A DNA stretch of 64,000 nucleotides from Pedobacter duraquae (GCF_004362245.1 NZ_SNWM01000006.1:248001-312000); one strand, 5' to 3'. Positions 25,870 to 35,128 are shown, counted from the stretch's first letter. Translations and numbers: made by a program. Notes: generated from the letters alone by a model not told the origin.

Positions 25870-27579
25870 TTAACTTTCCCGATCTGTTTTGATCGCTTTT
25901 ATATTTAATTGTAAACGCTTTTGATCTTTCCAAACGTTTTCTTCTATCGTATAACAAATAGAAAACGGTTTGTTTGGCATTATAATATTTTCATATGCGC
26001 CAAGGCCAAAACCAATGCTCTCAAAAATAGCTGAATTTTGTTGCTTTACATTTAATTTTAAATGTTTGTCGCCAACAATATAGGGCCTTCCCGTAAAATA
26101 TACATCATGCGTAACAAATACCGGTGCTGTATTTCCCGGGCCAAAAGGAGCCATCTGCGCAATGATTCGTTGAAATTTACCATCAATCTGGTTCAATGAA
26201 ATCTCGGTATCTATTTGTATTTCGGGACAGAGCAGGTCATCAGTAATAGTGGATGCTACCGCCTGTTCGAAGCGCTCAGAAAAAAGATCATAGTTTTCTG
26301 GCGACATAGTTAATCCTGCGGCAAATTTATGTCCACCAAATTGAACCAAAAGATCCGCACAGGTTAATAAAGCTTCATAAAGATCGTACCCCGCCACAGA
26401 ACGTGCAGATCCTGTAAGGAGTCCGTTGGAATGGGTAAGCACAATAGTCGGGCGGTAATATGTTTCGGTAAGCCGCGATGCAACGATCCCAATTACGCCC
26501 TTGTTCCAGTTTTCATTATAAACTACCGTTGTTTTTCTGTTGATCATGGATTCGCTGTTCTGGATGAGCGATAGTGCTTCGGCGGTAATATTCTGATCTG
26601 ATGTTTTACGGTCGGTATTCTGCAGGTTGATAAAGATGCTCTGTGTTTCTGCCATCTCCTTTTCATCACACAATAACATCTTTACGGCTTGCTTGGCATG
26701 ATCCATCCGCCCTGCAGCATTGATTCTTGGCGCAAGGCTAAAAATAACGTCAGTTAGCGTAAATATTTTTGCTCTTCCGGTACTGTCCATTAAACTTTTA
26801 AGCCCCATGCAAGGATTGTTATTTAATTTGATCAGTCCGTGGTAGGCAAGGATCCTGTTTTCATCTACCACAGGAACCACGTCGGCGGCAATACTTACCA
26901 TAACCAGATCCAGGTACTGTTCGTATTGATCGGCATCCAGTCCATGGGCCATACAATAGGCCTGCGCCAGCTTAAATCCAATACCACAGCCTGCAAGTTC
27001 CTTAAATGGGTACAGGCAATCGGCACGCTTAGGGTCAAGTACGGCTGCTGCATCAGGGAGCGTATCTCCCGGCAAATGGTGATCACAGATGATAAAATCT
27101 ACACCAAGGCTGGTTGCGTAAGCAACCTGTGCGATCGACTTTATGCCACAATCAAGGGCAATGATCAGTGTAAATTGATTGGCTGCGGCATATTCAATAC
27201 CGGTATTTGAAATTCCATAACCTTCTTTATGTCGGTCTGGGATGTAATATTCTATTCGGTCGGTAAACTTGCTGAAAAAACTATAGGCCAACGCCACCGC
27301 CGTGGTTCCGTCAACATCATAATCCCCATAGATCATGATTTTTTCGTCGTTGTCAAGCGCTAGCCCAATTCTGGTAATAGCCTTATCCATATCCTTCATC
27401 AGAAAGGGATCATGAATATCGGCCAGGTTTGGTCTGAAAAAGAATTTGGCCTCATCGAAGGTATGGATGCCCCTTTGTACCAGTATTTGCGCCAGGCTTT
27501 CGTCAATCTGAAGCTGTTGTGCTAATAAAGTTGTACTTGTTTGGTCCGAATTCCCATGCTGCACCCATCTTTTTTCCAT
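25870..27579 (-). CDS. recJ: Single-stranded-DNA-specific 5'-3' exonuclease RecJ
   Basis: RecJ degrades single-stranded DNA from the 5' end in recombination and mismatch or base repair. The 569-residue length is normal. DHH-family motifs are complete: IYGDYDVDGTTA (about residues 82-93), ALDCGI (about 142-147), ICDHHLPGD (about 165-173) and the DHHA1 block VQFGGHKFAAGLTM with GGHKFAAG. The C-terminal OB-type region is present. It is the first gene of a leftward run with lptB and the GH3 gene, and is divergent from the MBL-fold gene. Confidence 0.96.
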   Translation of the reverse strand: MEKRWVQHGNSDQTSTTLLAQQLQIDESLAQILVQRGIHTFDEAKFFFRPNLADIHDPFLMKDMDKAITRIGLALDNDEKIMIYGDYDVDGTTAVALAYSFFSKFTDRIEYYIPDRHKEGYGISNTGIEYAAANQFTLIIALDCGIKSIAQVAYATSLGVDFIICDHHLPGDTLPDAAAVLDPKRADCLYPFKELAGCGIGFKLAQAYCMAHGLDADQYEQYLDLVMVSIAADVVPVVDENRILAYHGLIKLNNNPCMGLKSLMDSTGRAKIFTLTDVIFSLAPRINAAGRMDHAKQAVKMLLCDEKEMAETQSIFINLQNTDRKTSDQNITAEALSLIQNSESMINRKTTVVYNENWNKGVIGIVASRLTETYYRPTIVLTHSNGLLTGSARSVAGYDLYEALLTCADLLVQFGGHKFAAGLTMSPENYDLFSERFEQAVASTITDDLLCPEIQIDTEISLNQIDGKFQRIIAQMAPFGPGNTAPVFVTHDVYFTGRPYIVGDKHLKLNVKQQNSAIFESIGFGLGAYENIIMPNKPFSICYTIEENVWKDQKRLQLNIKAIKTDRES

Positions 27580-27655
27580 TTGGCTAACGTTGTGTATTGT
27601 CAGGTTTATTACGTTGTCGTGTTTAAGCTCATCATGGTTTCGCGTGTATATTTTC

Positions 27656-27663
27656 TATCTTTG
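27656..27663 (+). promoter_or_regulatory. Probable -7 element for the MBL-fold gene
   Basis: TATCTTTG matches TAnnTTTG and lies 69 bases before the TTG start codon. No matching -33 box is clear, so confidence is limited. Confidence 0.4.
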
Positions 27664-27731
27664 CCATGTGACCTGTAAAGGTATCACTAAATAAATTTAT
27701 TAGTCATATTTGTTTTTTAACACTTTCTGCA

Positions 27732-28496
27732 TTGCAAGTTTTCACACTCAACGAAGGTACTTATTCTGTTAACGCGACAAAGAAATTTGTGCCCTTTAAC
27801 CCCGAGACAGACCAGTTTAAAGACCGGCCTGGTTCTTTGTTTGTTAACGTACAGCCTTTTCTTGTTCAGCTAAAGGATAGCCTGGTTTTAATTGATACTG
27901 GCCTTGGTTATAGTGATGCTGAAGGGAATCTGATCCTCCATAACAATATACGTAAGGCGGGTTTCGATCCTGACGATATTGATTATGTATTGATGTCTCA
28001 TTTGCATTTCGATCATTCCGGAGGCATGGTTCATCATGTTGGTGATTCCATGGAGCTGAGTTTTCCGCATGCAACCTATGTGATTCAGCGTGGGGAATGG
28101 GAGGGGGCTTTTACCAATACCTCATCTTCTTACCATACGGATATTTTCGACTTCCTGCAGCGTAATGCGCAGCTTCTTTTTGTGGAAGATTCCGGTGATT
28201 TCACCCCTGAGATCAGCTATGAGTTGACAGGTGCACATACGCCTTTCCATCAGACTTTCCTCCTTACCGAAGGTAGCGAAAAGGTGTTTTTTGGGGGGGA
28301 TGTTTTGCCTGAGCCCGAGGAACTCGTGAAAAAATTTATTGCGAAGTATGATTTCGACGGACGTAAGGCAATGGAGCTGCGTGAAGAATATGGCATTAAA
28401 GCAGCTGCAGAAAACTGGACTTGTTTATTTTATCACGGCAAAAGCAAGTCGACAGGTAAGGTTGAGCGTATTGATGGAGCGTTTAAAGTAATTTAG
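27732..28496 (+). CDS. MBL-fold metallohydrolase with TTG start
   Basis: The 254-residue protein has the metallo-beta-lactamase signature HLHFDHSGG (His 90, His 92, Asp 94, His 95), an upstream IDTGLGY strand, the metal-bridging GAHTPFHQ segment and FFGGDVLP, so the binuclear site is complete. It resembles lactonase or quorum-quenching-like and general MBL hydrolases; the substrate cannot be assigned. The only plausible start is TTG at 27732, since no ATG occurs in frame before the conserved domain and the family N terminus begins at the same place (QVFTLNEG). No signal peptide is seen. Confidence 0.9.
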   Translation: MQVFTLNEGTYSVNATKKFVPFNPETDQFKDRPGSLFVNVQPFLVQLKDSLVLIDTGLGYSDAEGNLILHNNIRKAGFDPDDIDYVLMSHLHFDHSGGMVHHVGDSMELSFPHATYVIQRGEWEGAFTNTSSSYHTDIFDFLQRNAQLLFVEDSGDFTPEISYELTGAHTPFHQTFLLTEGSEKVFFGGDVLPEPEELVKKFIAKYDFDGRKAMELREEYGIKAAAENWTCLFYHGKSKSTGKVERIDGAFKVI

Positions 28497-28895
28497 TTAA
28501 TTGCTGATGCCATCAAACAGTTCAATGAGGCGATTGATCGAAAGTGGCTTAGAAATAAATCCTTTGACAGTCTTGTAGGTCTTGGCTTTTTCAATATCAT
28601 TCTCGTACACAGAACTGGACAACATATACATGTCTATTTTTTGCCCGGCATTCATTTTTTCGTAGGCTTCGAGGAATTCCCAGCCGTTTAAAACCGGCAT
28701 ATTGATGTCTATTAAAATCAAATCAGGAAAGTCCTGTTGTTGGCTCTGCAGTTCTGTTAAGTAGTCCACGGCAAGCTGACCATTGGTTTTTGCTACCATA
28801 TTTACTTGGTATCCAGTCTTTTCGACAATTTTCTTTATGATGAAAATATTGATATCGTCATCATCAATTACTAGGAGGTCAATTTTGGGAATCAT
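28497..28895 (-). CDS. Single-domain response regulator (CheY-like)
   Basis: I start at the ATG at 28893-28895 (132 residues); a TTG 12 codons upstream gives an unlikely basic extension. The receiver fold is complete: acidic cluster VIDDDDIN (about residues 9-16), phospho-acceptor D63 in LIDINMPVLNG, hydroxyl residue in MLSSS and lysine in FISKPLS. There is no output domain, so it acts by protein contact or as a phosphorelay intermediate. No histidine kinase is adjacent, so its partner must be elsewhere. It is convergent with and touches the MBL-fold gene. Confidence 0.92.
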   Translation of the reverse strand: MIPKIDLLVIDDDDINIFIIKKIVEKTGYQVNMVAKTNGQLAVDYLTELQSQQQDFPDLILIDINMPVLNGWEFLEAYEKMNAGQKIDMYMLSSSVYENDIEKAKTYKTVKGFISKPLSINRLIELFDGISN

Positions 28896-29001
28896 CGTTT
28901 TTTTTAAAGACAGGAAAAAAATCTTGTACAATTATAGCTTAAAGATATAAAATATTAGCTTAAAGAGATAATTTAGATTTTCAACTTAGCTATAACAACA
29001 A

Positions 29002-29037
29002 AAATAAGGCCATCCGGATATCCAGATGGCCTTATTT
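29002..29037 (-). terminator. Terminator of gcvP
   Basis: Perfect 13-bp arms (29002-29014 and 29025-29037, core AAGGCCATC with GATGGCCTT) close a 10-base loop. On the minus strand, T-rich sequence follows, 20 bases after the gcvP stop. Confidence 0.85.
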
Positions 29038-29057
29038 AATTGGGTGTATATTTTAGT

Positions 29058-31934
29058 CTATACTGTCTCTTCAGCGTAGCTTTCGATTGGCGGGCAAGCG
29101 CAAACCAATGAGCGGTCACCAAAAGAATCGTTAACACGACCTACTGAAGGCCAGAATTTATAGGCAGCAACATAAGGAAGTGGGAAAGCCGCAGTTTTTC
29201 TGCTATAGCTATGGTTCCATTCGTCGCCAGTAACAACCGATGCTGTATGCGGTGCATTTTTCAATGGATTGTCGAGCTTGTCAGACTCACCGCTTTGTAC
29301 TGCAGAAATTTCATGTCTGATTGCGATCAAGGCATCACAGAATCTATCCAGTTCATGTTTCGGCTCGCTTTCTGTTGGCTCAACCATGAGCGTACCTGCT
29401 ACCGGGAAAGAAACTGTCGGCGCGTGAAATCCATAATCCATCAAACGCTTAGCGATATCAACTACCTCGATACCGAAGTTTTTGAACTCCCTGCAATCCA
29501 GGATCATTTCATGTGCGCAACGTCCTTGAACACCTGAGTACAATACCGGGAAGTGTTCTTCCAGTCTTGCTTTCATATAGTTCGCGTTCAGGATTGCATA
29601 TTTTGTAGCAGCAGTTAATCCTTCACCGCCCATCATTGCAATATAGGCATGTGAGATGATCAGGATGGATGCCGATCCCCATGGTGCTGAAGATACAGCA
29701 GGGATAGATTTTGTATTGTTGATATCTACAACAGCATGGCCTGGCAGGTAATTTACCAGATGCTTAGCCACACCAATAGGACCCATACCAGGGCCACCAC
29801 CACCATGAGGGATGCAGAATGTTTTGTGCAGGTTGAGGTGACATACGTCGGCACCAATATTTGCAGGGCTGGTTAAACCAACCTGAGCGTTCATATTTGC
29901 ACCATCCATATAAACCTGTCCGCCATTCTGGTGGATCACGTCGCAAATTTCAATGATACTTTCTTCAAACACACCGTGTGTTGAAGGATAAGTAACCATC
30001 AGGCAAGATAAGACATCTTTATGTTGTTCTGCTTTCGCTTTTAAATCATCAACATCAATATTTCCGTTCTCAAGTGATTTGACAACAACGATTTTCATTC
30101 CTGCCATTGCAGCCGAAGCCGGGTTTGTACCGTGCGCTGAAGAAGGGATCAGGGCCACATTACGGTGGTGATCACCACGATCCTGATGATAAGCTCTGAT
30201 CACCATTAAGCCTGCATACTCACCCTGAGCACCAGCATTTGGCTGTAAGCTCATTGCAGCAAAACCAGTGATCTCGCTCAACCACTTGTCAAGTTCGTTA
30301 AATACAGTATAGTAACCAGCAACCTGATCAGCAGGTGCAAATGGATGCACTTTACCGAATTCGGCCCAGGTTACAGGGATCATTTCAGTAGTGGCATTGA
30401 GCTTCATCGTACATGAACCTAAAGCAATCATGGAATGACATAAAGAAAGATCTTTGCTTTCTAAAGATTTGATATAACGCAGCATTTCATGCTCAGAATG
30501 GTGTGCATTGAATACCGGGTGTTGCAGGTAAGGAGAAGTTCTTTGTAAAGCTTCAGGAATGGTAGTTTCGATGTTGTCTTCAACCACCTCAACGCTGTCG
30601 GCAGCGATGCCTTTAACTTTTGAGAATATTTTGGTTAATAATTTAACATCTTCCAGAGCTGTAGTCTCATCCAAAGAAATCGTAACAACAGATCCTGAGT
30701 AGTTCAGATTGATTTCGTTATCGATACATTCTCTGTGGATAGAATCCTTAAGCGAACCTAAGTCAACCTGAATGGTGTCAAAATAAGCTGAATTCAATTG
30801 TTTGAATCCCGCTTTTTCAATTGATTCAGCAAGTGAAACAGCTAAACCATGTGTGCGTTCAGCGATCAACTTTAAGCCTTTAGGACCATGGTAAACCGCA
30901 TAAAAGCCAGCCATGATAGCCAATAAAGCTTGTGCTGTACAAATGTTTGATGTTGCTTTATCTCTGCGGATGTGCTGCTCTCTGGTTTGCAGTGCCATAC
31001 GTAGCGCATAGTTGTTGTTGCTGTCAATAGTTACACCAATGATACGTCCGGGAATAGAACGTTTGTATTCATCTTTTGTAGCGAAGTAAGCCGCGTGTGG
31101 GCCACCGAAGCCCATTGGCACACCAAAACGTTGCGTTGTACCGACAACGATGTCTGCCCCCCATTCACCCGGAGGGGTTAGTAAGGTTAAACTTAACAGA
31201 TCGGCAATAACAGTAACTTTTACGTTTTGTGTATGTGCTTTTTGTGCAAAGCCAGTATAGTCAAATACCTGACCATTTCCGGCAGGGTATTGAATGATGG
31301 CGCCAAAAAATTCAGACGTCAGGTCAACTTCTTCGTGGTTTCCGATCACCAGCTCAATGCCAAAAGGATTGGCGCGGGTTTTCAGGATGTCTATAGTTTG
31401 TGGAAATATCAGTTCTGATACGAAGTATTTTTTTGCCTGCTGATCTTTGCGCAGACTATATTGCATAAACATGGCTTCAGCTGCCGCTGTGCCTTCGTCA
31501 AGCAGGGAAGCATTGGCAATCTCCATACCGGTAAGGTCGATAACCATGGTTTGGAAGTTTAACAATGCCTGCAACCGACCTTGCGCAATCTCCGCCTGGT
31601 AGGGCGTATATTGCGTGTACCATCCTGGATTTTCCATTACGTTACGCAAGATTACACCTGGAGTAATGGTATCATAATACCCCTGTCCGATGTAAGATTT
31701 GAAAACCTTATTCAGCGAAGCTGTTTGCTTCAGGCTGGCCAGATAATCTTTCTCAGATTTTGCTGCAGGAAGGTTTAAGGGTTGTTTCAGCCTGATTTTC
31801 TCAGGGACCGTTTGTCCGATCAGCTCATCTACAGAATTTAGCCCAAGTGTGTGTAACATCGCCTCAGTATCATCACCATTAGGTGCGATATGACGGTCTT
31901 TGAAATCTTCTTTGTAATTAATGTTTAAGCTCAT
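29058..31934 (-). CDS. gcvP: Glycine dehydrogenase (aminomethyl-transferring), P protein
   Basis: GcvP is the pyridoxal-phosphate decarboxylase of the glycine cleavage system; it passes the aminomethyl group to lipoylated GcvH. I use the ATG at 31932-31934, giving 958 residues (the longer frame starts at TTG and would overlap the promoter). It is the fused, single-chain form with both halves: the N-terminal DRHIAPN block and the C-terminal HLNLHKTFCIPHGGGGPG block with the PLP lysine. Other glycine-cleavage genes (gcvT, gcvH) are not in the window, which is common in this phylum. It is transcribed from its own promoter and ends at a terminator. Confidence 0.97.
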   Translation of the reverse strand: MSLNINYKEDFKDRHIAPNGDDTEAMLHTLGLNSVDELIGQTVPEKIRLKQPLNLPAAKSEKDYLASLKQTASLNKVFKSYIGQGYYDTITPGVILRNVMENPGWYTQYTPYQAEIAQGRLQALLNFQTMVIDLTGMEIANASLLDEGTAAAEAMFMQYSLRKDQQAKKYFVSELIFPQTIDILKTRANPFGIELVIGNHEEVDLTSEFFGAIIQYPAGNGQVFDYTGFAQKAHTQNVKVTVIADLLSLTLLTPPGEWGADIVVGTTQRFGVPMGFGGPHAAYFATKDEYKRSIPGRIIGVTIDSNNNYALRMALQTREQHIRRDKATSNICTAQALLAIMAGFYAVYHGPKGLKLIAERTHGLAVSLAESIEKAGFKQLNSAYFDTIQVDLGSLKDSIHRECIDNEINLNYSGSVVTISLDETTALEDVKLLTKIFSKVKGIAADSVEVVEDNIETTIPEALQRTSPYLQHPVFNAHHSEHEMLRYIKSLESKDLSLCHSMIALGSCTMKLNATTEMIPVTWAEFGKVHPFAPADQVAGYYTVFNELDKWLSEITGFAAMSLQPNAGAQGEYAGLMVIRAYHQDRGDHHRNVALIPSSAHGTNPASAAMAGMKIVVVKSLENGNIDVDDLKAKAEQHKDVLSCLMVTYPSTHGVFEESIIEICDVIHQNGGQVYMDGANMNAQVGLTSPANIGADVCHLNLHKTFCIPHGGGGPGMGPIGVAKHLVNYLPGHAVVDINNTKSIPAVSSAPWGSASILIISHAYIAMMGGEGLTAATKYAILNANYMKARLEEHFPVLYSGVQGRCAHEMILDCREFKNFGIEVVDIAKRLMDYGFHAPTVSFPVAGTLMVEPTESEPKHELDRFCDALIAIRHEISAVQSGESDKLDNPLKNAPHTASVVTGDEWNHSYSRKTAAFPLPYVAAYKFWPSVGRVNDSFGDRSLVCACPPIESYAEETV

Positions 31935-31958
31935 GGATATGGCAATAATAAGTCGCCG

Positions 31959-31989
31959 CAAAGGTAAATATTTTCCAGCCCATAAGCAA
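31959..31989 (-). promoter_or_regulatory. Promoter of gcvP
   Basis: On the minus strand, TTG at 31989-31987 is followed after 20 bases by TACCTTTG at 31966-31959, matching the Bacteroidota -33/-7 pattern. The predicted leader is about 20 bases. It fits exactly into the gap after pdxJ. Confidence 0.7.
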
Positions 31990-31994
31990 CGTAA

Positions 31995-32717
31995 TTATTG
32001 ATGTACCAGTTGATGCAGATAGCGTTGAATTGTATTTTCCAGACCAAGGTAAAGTGCATCGCTGATCAGGGCATGACCGATGCTTACTTCGAGTAAACCG
32101 GGGATGCTTTCAGAAAAATAGCGCAGGTTGTGCAGGTCAAGGTCGTGGCCTGCATTAAGTCCTAAGCCAAGTTCGTGTGCGCGTTTTGCGGCAACAGCGT
32201 AAGGCAGCACGGCTTTTTCTTTATTGTCGTAAAAATTATGTGCATAAGCTTCGGTATAAAGCTCTACGCGATCGGTGCCTGTAGTTGCTGCGGCGTTAAT
32301 CATTGCTGTTACCGGATCCACAAAAATAGATACGCGGATTCCTGCATTTTGAAAAAGACTCACCATTTCTTTAAGGTAATCCTGATGCTTAACGGTATCC
32401 CAACCGTGGTTGGAAGTGATTTGTCCCTCTGTGTCGGGTACCAGCGTTACCTGTGCAGGACTGTTTGCCAGTACTAAATCGACAAACTTTTGTTCGCGAC
32501 AATTACCTTCTATATTAAATTCTGTCTTGATTTTTGCTTTAAGGTCAAATACATCCTGATAGCGGATATGTCTTTCGTCTGGGCGCGGATGTACCGTGAT
32601 CCCCTGTGCACCAAAACGCTCGCAGTCTAATGCTACTTGAACTAAATCAGGATTATTACCACCTCTGCTGTTGCGGAGGGTAGCAATTTTATTGATATTT
32701 ACAGATAGGTTTGCCAT
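31995..32717 (-). CDS. pdxJ: Pyridoxine 5'-phosphate synthase
   Basis: PdxJ condenses 1-deoxyxylulose 5-phosphate with 3-amino-2-oxopropyl phosphate in the last ring-forming step of vitamin B6 synthesis. The start is the ATG at 32715-32717 (240 residues), because the family N terminus is NLSVNINKIATLRNSRGG. TIM-barrel blocks ITVHPRPDERHIRYQDV, PDTEGQITSNHGWD and VELYTEAYAH contain the substrate phosphate and catalytic residues, and the C-terminal EVSIGHALISDAL is intact. PLP is the cofactor of the gcvP product encoded next, but that adjacency may be chance because each gene has its own promoter. Confidence 0.97.
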   Translation of the reverse strand: MANLSVNINKIATLRNSRGGNNPDLVQVALDCERFGAQGITVHPRPDERHIRYQDVFDLKAKIKTEFNIEGNCREQKFVDLVLANSPAQVTLVPDTEGQITSNHGWDTVKHQDYLKEMVSLFQNAGIRVSIFVDPVTAMINAAATTGTDRVELYTEAYAHNFYDNKEKAVLPYAVAAKRAHELGLGLNAGHDLDLHNLRYFSESIPGLLEVSIGHALISDALYLGLENTIQRYLHQLVHQ

Positions 32718-32720
32718 ACA

Positions 32721-32728
32721 CAAAGATA
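32721..32728 (-). promoter_or_regulatory. Probable -7 element of pdxJ, suggesting a leaderless mRNA
   Basis: The octamer on the minus strand is TATCTTTG. It ends only 3 bases before the pdxJ ATG, so transcription would begin at or about the start codon. No -33 box is at the standard distance. Confidence 0.4.
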
Positions 32729-32741
32729 ATTTTTTAACAGG

Positions 32742-33734
32742 ATGATTAACTACAAATTGATATTCGGGAGAGTTTTTTACGTTTTGCTGTTGCTGACTGC
32801 CTTTTTACCTGCATCATATGCCCAACAATCGGTGAAGCAATACAGTAGTTACTTTTCAGTAGTCCAGTATCAGGGTAAAAAGCTATTTACGCTGAGAAAT
32901 TTTATGCGTGGCGGCAAGCCGCAGTTTTTGGTAGTTGATCCGGTTACGTTGCTTACATCGGTAATTCCTGCTGGTAATTTGCATGCGCGGGCCCTAACCT
33001 GGGCAGAGGCGCTTAACGAATTTAAACAGGACCCTTATCCAAAGGCTTCAGAAGCGGCAAGGCAGCAGTCTATAGCCCTGCAGGATGCCGGAATCACACA
33101 TGGTTTTCCAAAAGAACGGGGTGTGACCTTAACGATAGATCTCTGCCCATCGCATAAACCTTTAGACAGGATTATTTTTACAGCGCTGATCTCAGCATTT
33201 AAACAGATTGAGAAGCCTGTTCCTGTAGCGCTTTCTGTTACCGGCAGATGGATGCTTACGCATGAAGAAGATTTGGAATGGCTAAAAGGGCTGGTGAAAA
33301 GTGGAGATCTGGAAATCACCTGGACCAATCATACCTACAATCATCATTTTAGTCCCACTGCGCCCTTAAAAACCAACTTTTTGCTGGAGCCTGGTACAGA
33401 TCTCAATTTTGAGATTTTGGGTACTGAGGTAGCGATGTTGCAGCATGGGCTTACGCCATCTGTGTTTTTCAGGTTCCCAGGTCTGGTTTCAGACCAGCAG
33501 GTTGTGGATGAAGTGTTGAGTTACGGTTTAATCCCTGTGGGGAGCGATGCCTGGCTGGCAAAGGGGCAGCAGCCTAATTCTGGGAGCATTGTACTGATTC
33601 ATGGAAACGGTAACGAGCCGGTAGGGGTTAAGGACTTTATCAGTCTGTTGAAAAGCAAACAATCCTTTATTACCGGTAAACAATGGCTGATGTATGATTT
33701 GAGCGAGAGTGTGGAAGACGAATTTGGTCAATAA
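32742..33734 (+). CDS. Exported polysaccharide-deacetylase-family protein, altered metal motif
   Basis: The 330-residue protein has a signal peptide (hydrophobic about residues 11-25, ending SYAQQ) and a NodB-like domain from about residue 127. Motif 1 reads LTIDLCPS: the first aspartate (D133, the usual base) is kept, but the second (a metal ligand in active enzymes) is Leu 134. Motif 2 NHTYNH keeps both histidines (H197, H201), motif 3 RFPGLV, motif 4 VGSDAW and motif 5 VLIHGNG are recognisable. Activity may be reduced, metal-independent or different. The substrate is unknown. It is divergent from pdxJ, with only 24 bases between start codons. Confidence 0.85.
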   Translation: MINYKLIFGRVFYVLLLLTAFLPASYAQQSVKQYSSYFSVVQYQGKKLFTLRNFMRGGKPQFLVVDPVTLLTSVIPAGNLHARALTWAEALNEFKQDPYPKASEAARQQSIALQDAGITHGFPKERGVTLTIDLCPSHKPLDRIIFTALISAFKQIEKPVPVALSVTGRWMLTHEEDLEWLKGLVKSGDLEITWTNHTYNHHFSPTAPLKTNFLLEPGTDLNFEILGTEVAMLQHGLTPSVFFRFPGLVSDQQVVDEVLSYGLIPVGSDAWLAKGQQPNSGSIVLIHGNGNEPVGVKDFISLLKSKQSFITGKQWLMYDLSESVEDEFGQ

Positions 33735-33765
33735 AAAAGGGGAATATTTTCATATCCCCCTTTTT
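33733..33765. terminator. Bidirectional terminator between deacetylase gene and ahcY
   Basis: AAAAAGGGG and CCCCTTTTT flank inner arms ATAT/ATAT with a TTTC loop and one mismatch. A and T tracts on both sides fit termination in either direction between two convergent genes. Confidence 0.85.
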
Positions 33766-33782
33766 GGTATTTTAATTAAAGA

Positions 33783-35099
33783 CTAGTAGCGGTAAGCCTC
33801 ACCTTTGAAAGGACCTTCAACGGTAACACCGATATAATCTGCCTGCTCCTGATCAAGTACATCCAATTCAACACCAATTTTAGCAAGGTGTAAACGGGCA
33901 ACTTTTTCGTCAAGGAATTTAGGTAGGGTATAAACTTTGTTTTCGTACTGATCTGGGTTAGTCCAAAGTTCTAACTGCGCTAACGTCTGGTTAGTAAATG
34001 AAGCAGACATTACAAAGCTAGGGTGTCCTGTAGCACAACCCAAGTTTACTAAACGACCCTCAGCTAATAAAATAACATCTTTACCATCGATAGTATATTT
34101 ATCTACCTGAGGTTTGATTTCTATTTTAGTATCACCGTAGTTATCATTTAACCAGGCAACATCGATCTCATTGTCGAAGTGACCAATATTACAAACGATA
34201 ACTTTATCTTTCATCACTCTGAAATGCTCAGGACGAACGATGTTACAGTTACCTGTAGTAGTTACAACGATATCAGCTTCTTTAACGGCGTTAGCAAATT
34301 TCTTCACTTCATAACCTTCCATAGCTGCCTGTAAAGCACAGATAGGGTCAATTTCTGAAATGATTACACGAACACCTTGTGAGCTTAACGATTCTGCAGA
34401 ACCTTTACCCACATCACCGTAACCTGCAACAACAGCAACTTTACCTGCCATCATCACGTCAGTAGCACGACGAATCGCATCAACTAATGACTCACGACAT
34501 CCGTATTTGTTATCGAATTTAGATTTAGTTACTGAGTCATTTACGTTGATTGCAGGTAAGTGCAATGTTCCGTTTTTCATGCGCTCATATAGGCGGTGAA
34601 CACCTGTAGTAGTTTCTTCTGATAAACCTTTAATGTCTGCGATTAATTCAGGGAATCTGTCGAATACCATGTTGGTTAAATCACCTCCATCATCAAGGAT
34701 CATGTTCAATGGTTTTTGCTCAGGACCGAAATGTAAAGTCTGCTCTATGCACCAATCGAAATCTGCCTCATTCAATCCTTTCCAGGCGTAAACCTGAATA
34801 CCTGCAGCAGCAATAGCAGCAGCAGCGTGATCCTGAGTAGAAAAGATGTTGCATGATGACCAGGTTACTTCAGCACCAAGGGCAACTAAAGTTTCGATCA
34901 AAACTGCAGTTTGGATGGTCATGTGCAGACAGCCTGCAATGCGCGCACCTTTTAAGGGTTGTGAAGGACCGAATTCTTCACGTAATGACATTAGGCCAGG
35001 CATCTCAGCCTCAGCTAAACCAATCTCTTTACGGCCCCATTCTGCCAGTGAAATGTCCTTAACTTTGTAAGGAAGGAATGTTGTCTCTACTGATGACAT
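33783..35099 (-). CDS. ahcY: Adenosylhomocysteinase
   Basis: AhcY cleaves S-adenosylhomocysteine to homocysteine and adenosine with bound NAD, keeping methylation going. The start is the ATG at 35097-35099, giving 438 residues; an earlier TTG adds 8 residues without family support. The NAD-binding GYGDVGKG block, the substrate blocks SSCNIFSTQDHAAAA and NVNDSVTKSKFDNKYGC with the catalytic lysine and aspartates, and the C-terminal PFKGEAYRY (with the K/Y dimer tail) are all present. It is a single leftward gene between a terminator and a 400-base spacer. Confidence 0.98.
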   Translation of the reverse strand: MSSVETTFLPYKVKDISLAEWGRKEIGLAEAEMPGLMSLREEFGPSQPLKGARIAGCLHMTIQTAVLIETLVALGAEVTWSSCNIFSTQDHAAAAIAAAGIQVYAWKGLNEADFDWCIEQTLHFGPEQKPLNMILDDGGDLTNMVFDRFPELIADIKGLSEETTTGVHRLYERMKNGTLHLPAINVNDSVTKSKFDNKYGCRESLVDAIRRATDVMMAGKVAVVAGYGDVGKGSAESLSSQGVRVIISEIDPICALQAAMEGYEVKKFANAVKEADIVVTTTGNCNIVRPEHFRVMKDKVIVCNIGHFDNEIDVAWLNDNYGDTKIEIKPQVDKYTIDGKDVILLAEGRLVNLGCATGHPSFVMSASFTNQTLAQLELWTNPDQYENKVYTLPKFLDEKVARLHLAKIGVELDVLDQEQADYIGVTVEGPFKGEAYRY

Positions 35100-35120
35100 A
35101 TTTTTTTGTTTTGTGAACTG

Positions 35121-35128
35121 CAAATTTA
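35121..35128 (-). promoter_or_regulatory. Probable -7 element of ahcY
   Basis: TAAATTTG on the minus strand matches TAnnTTTG and lies 21 bases before the ahcY ATG. A -33 box is not clear. Confidence 0.4.

Noticed and set aside
29058..31934. Glycine riboswitch upstream of gcvP
   Set aside because: The promoter is only about 20 bases from the start codon, leaving no room for a riboswitch.
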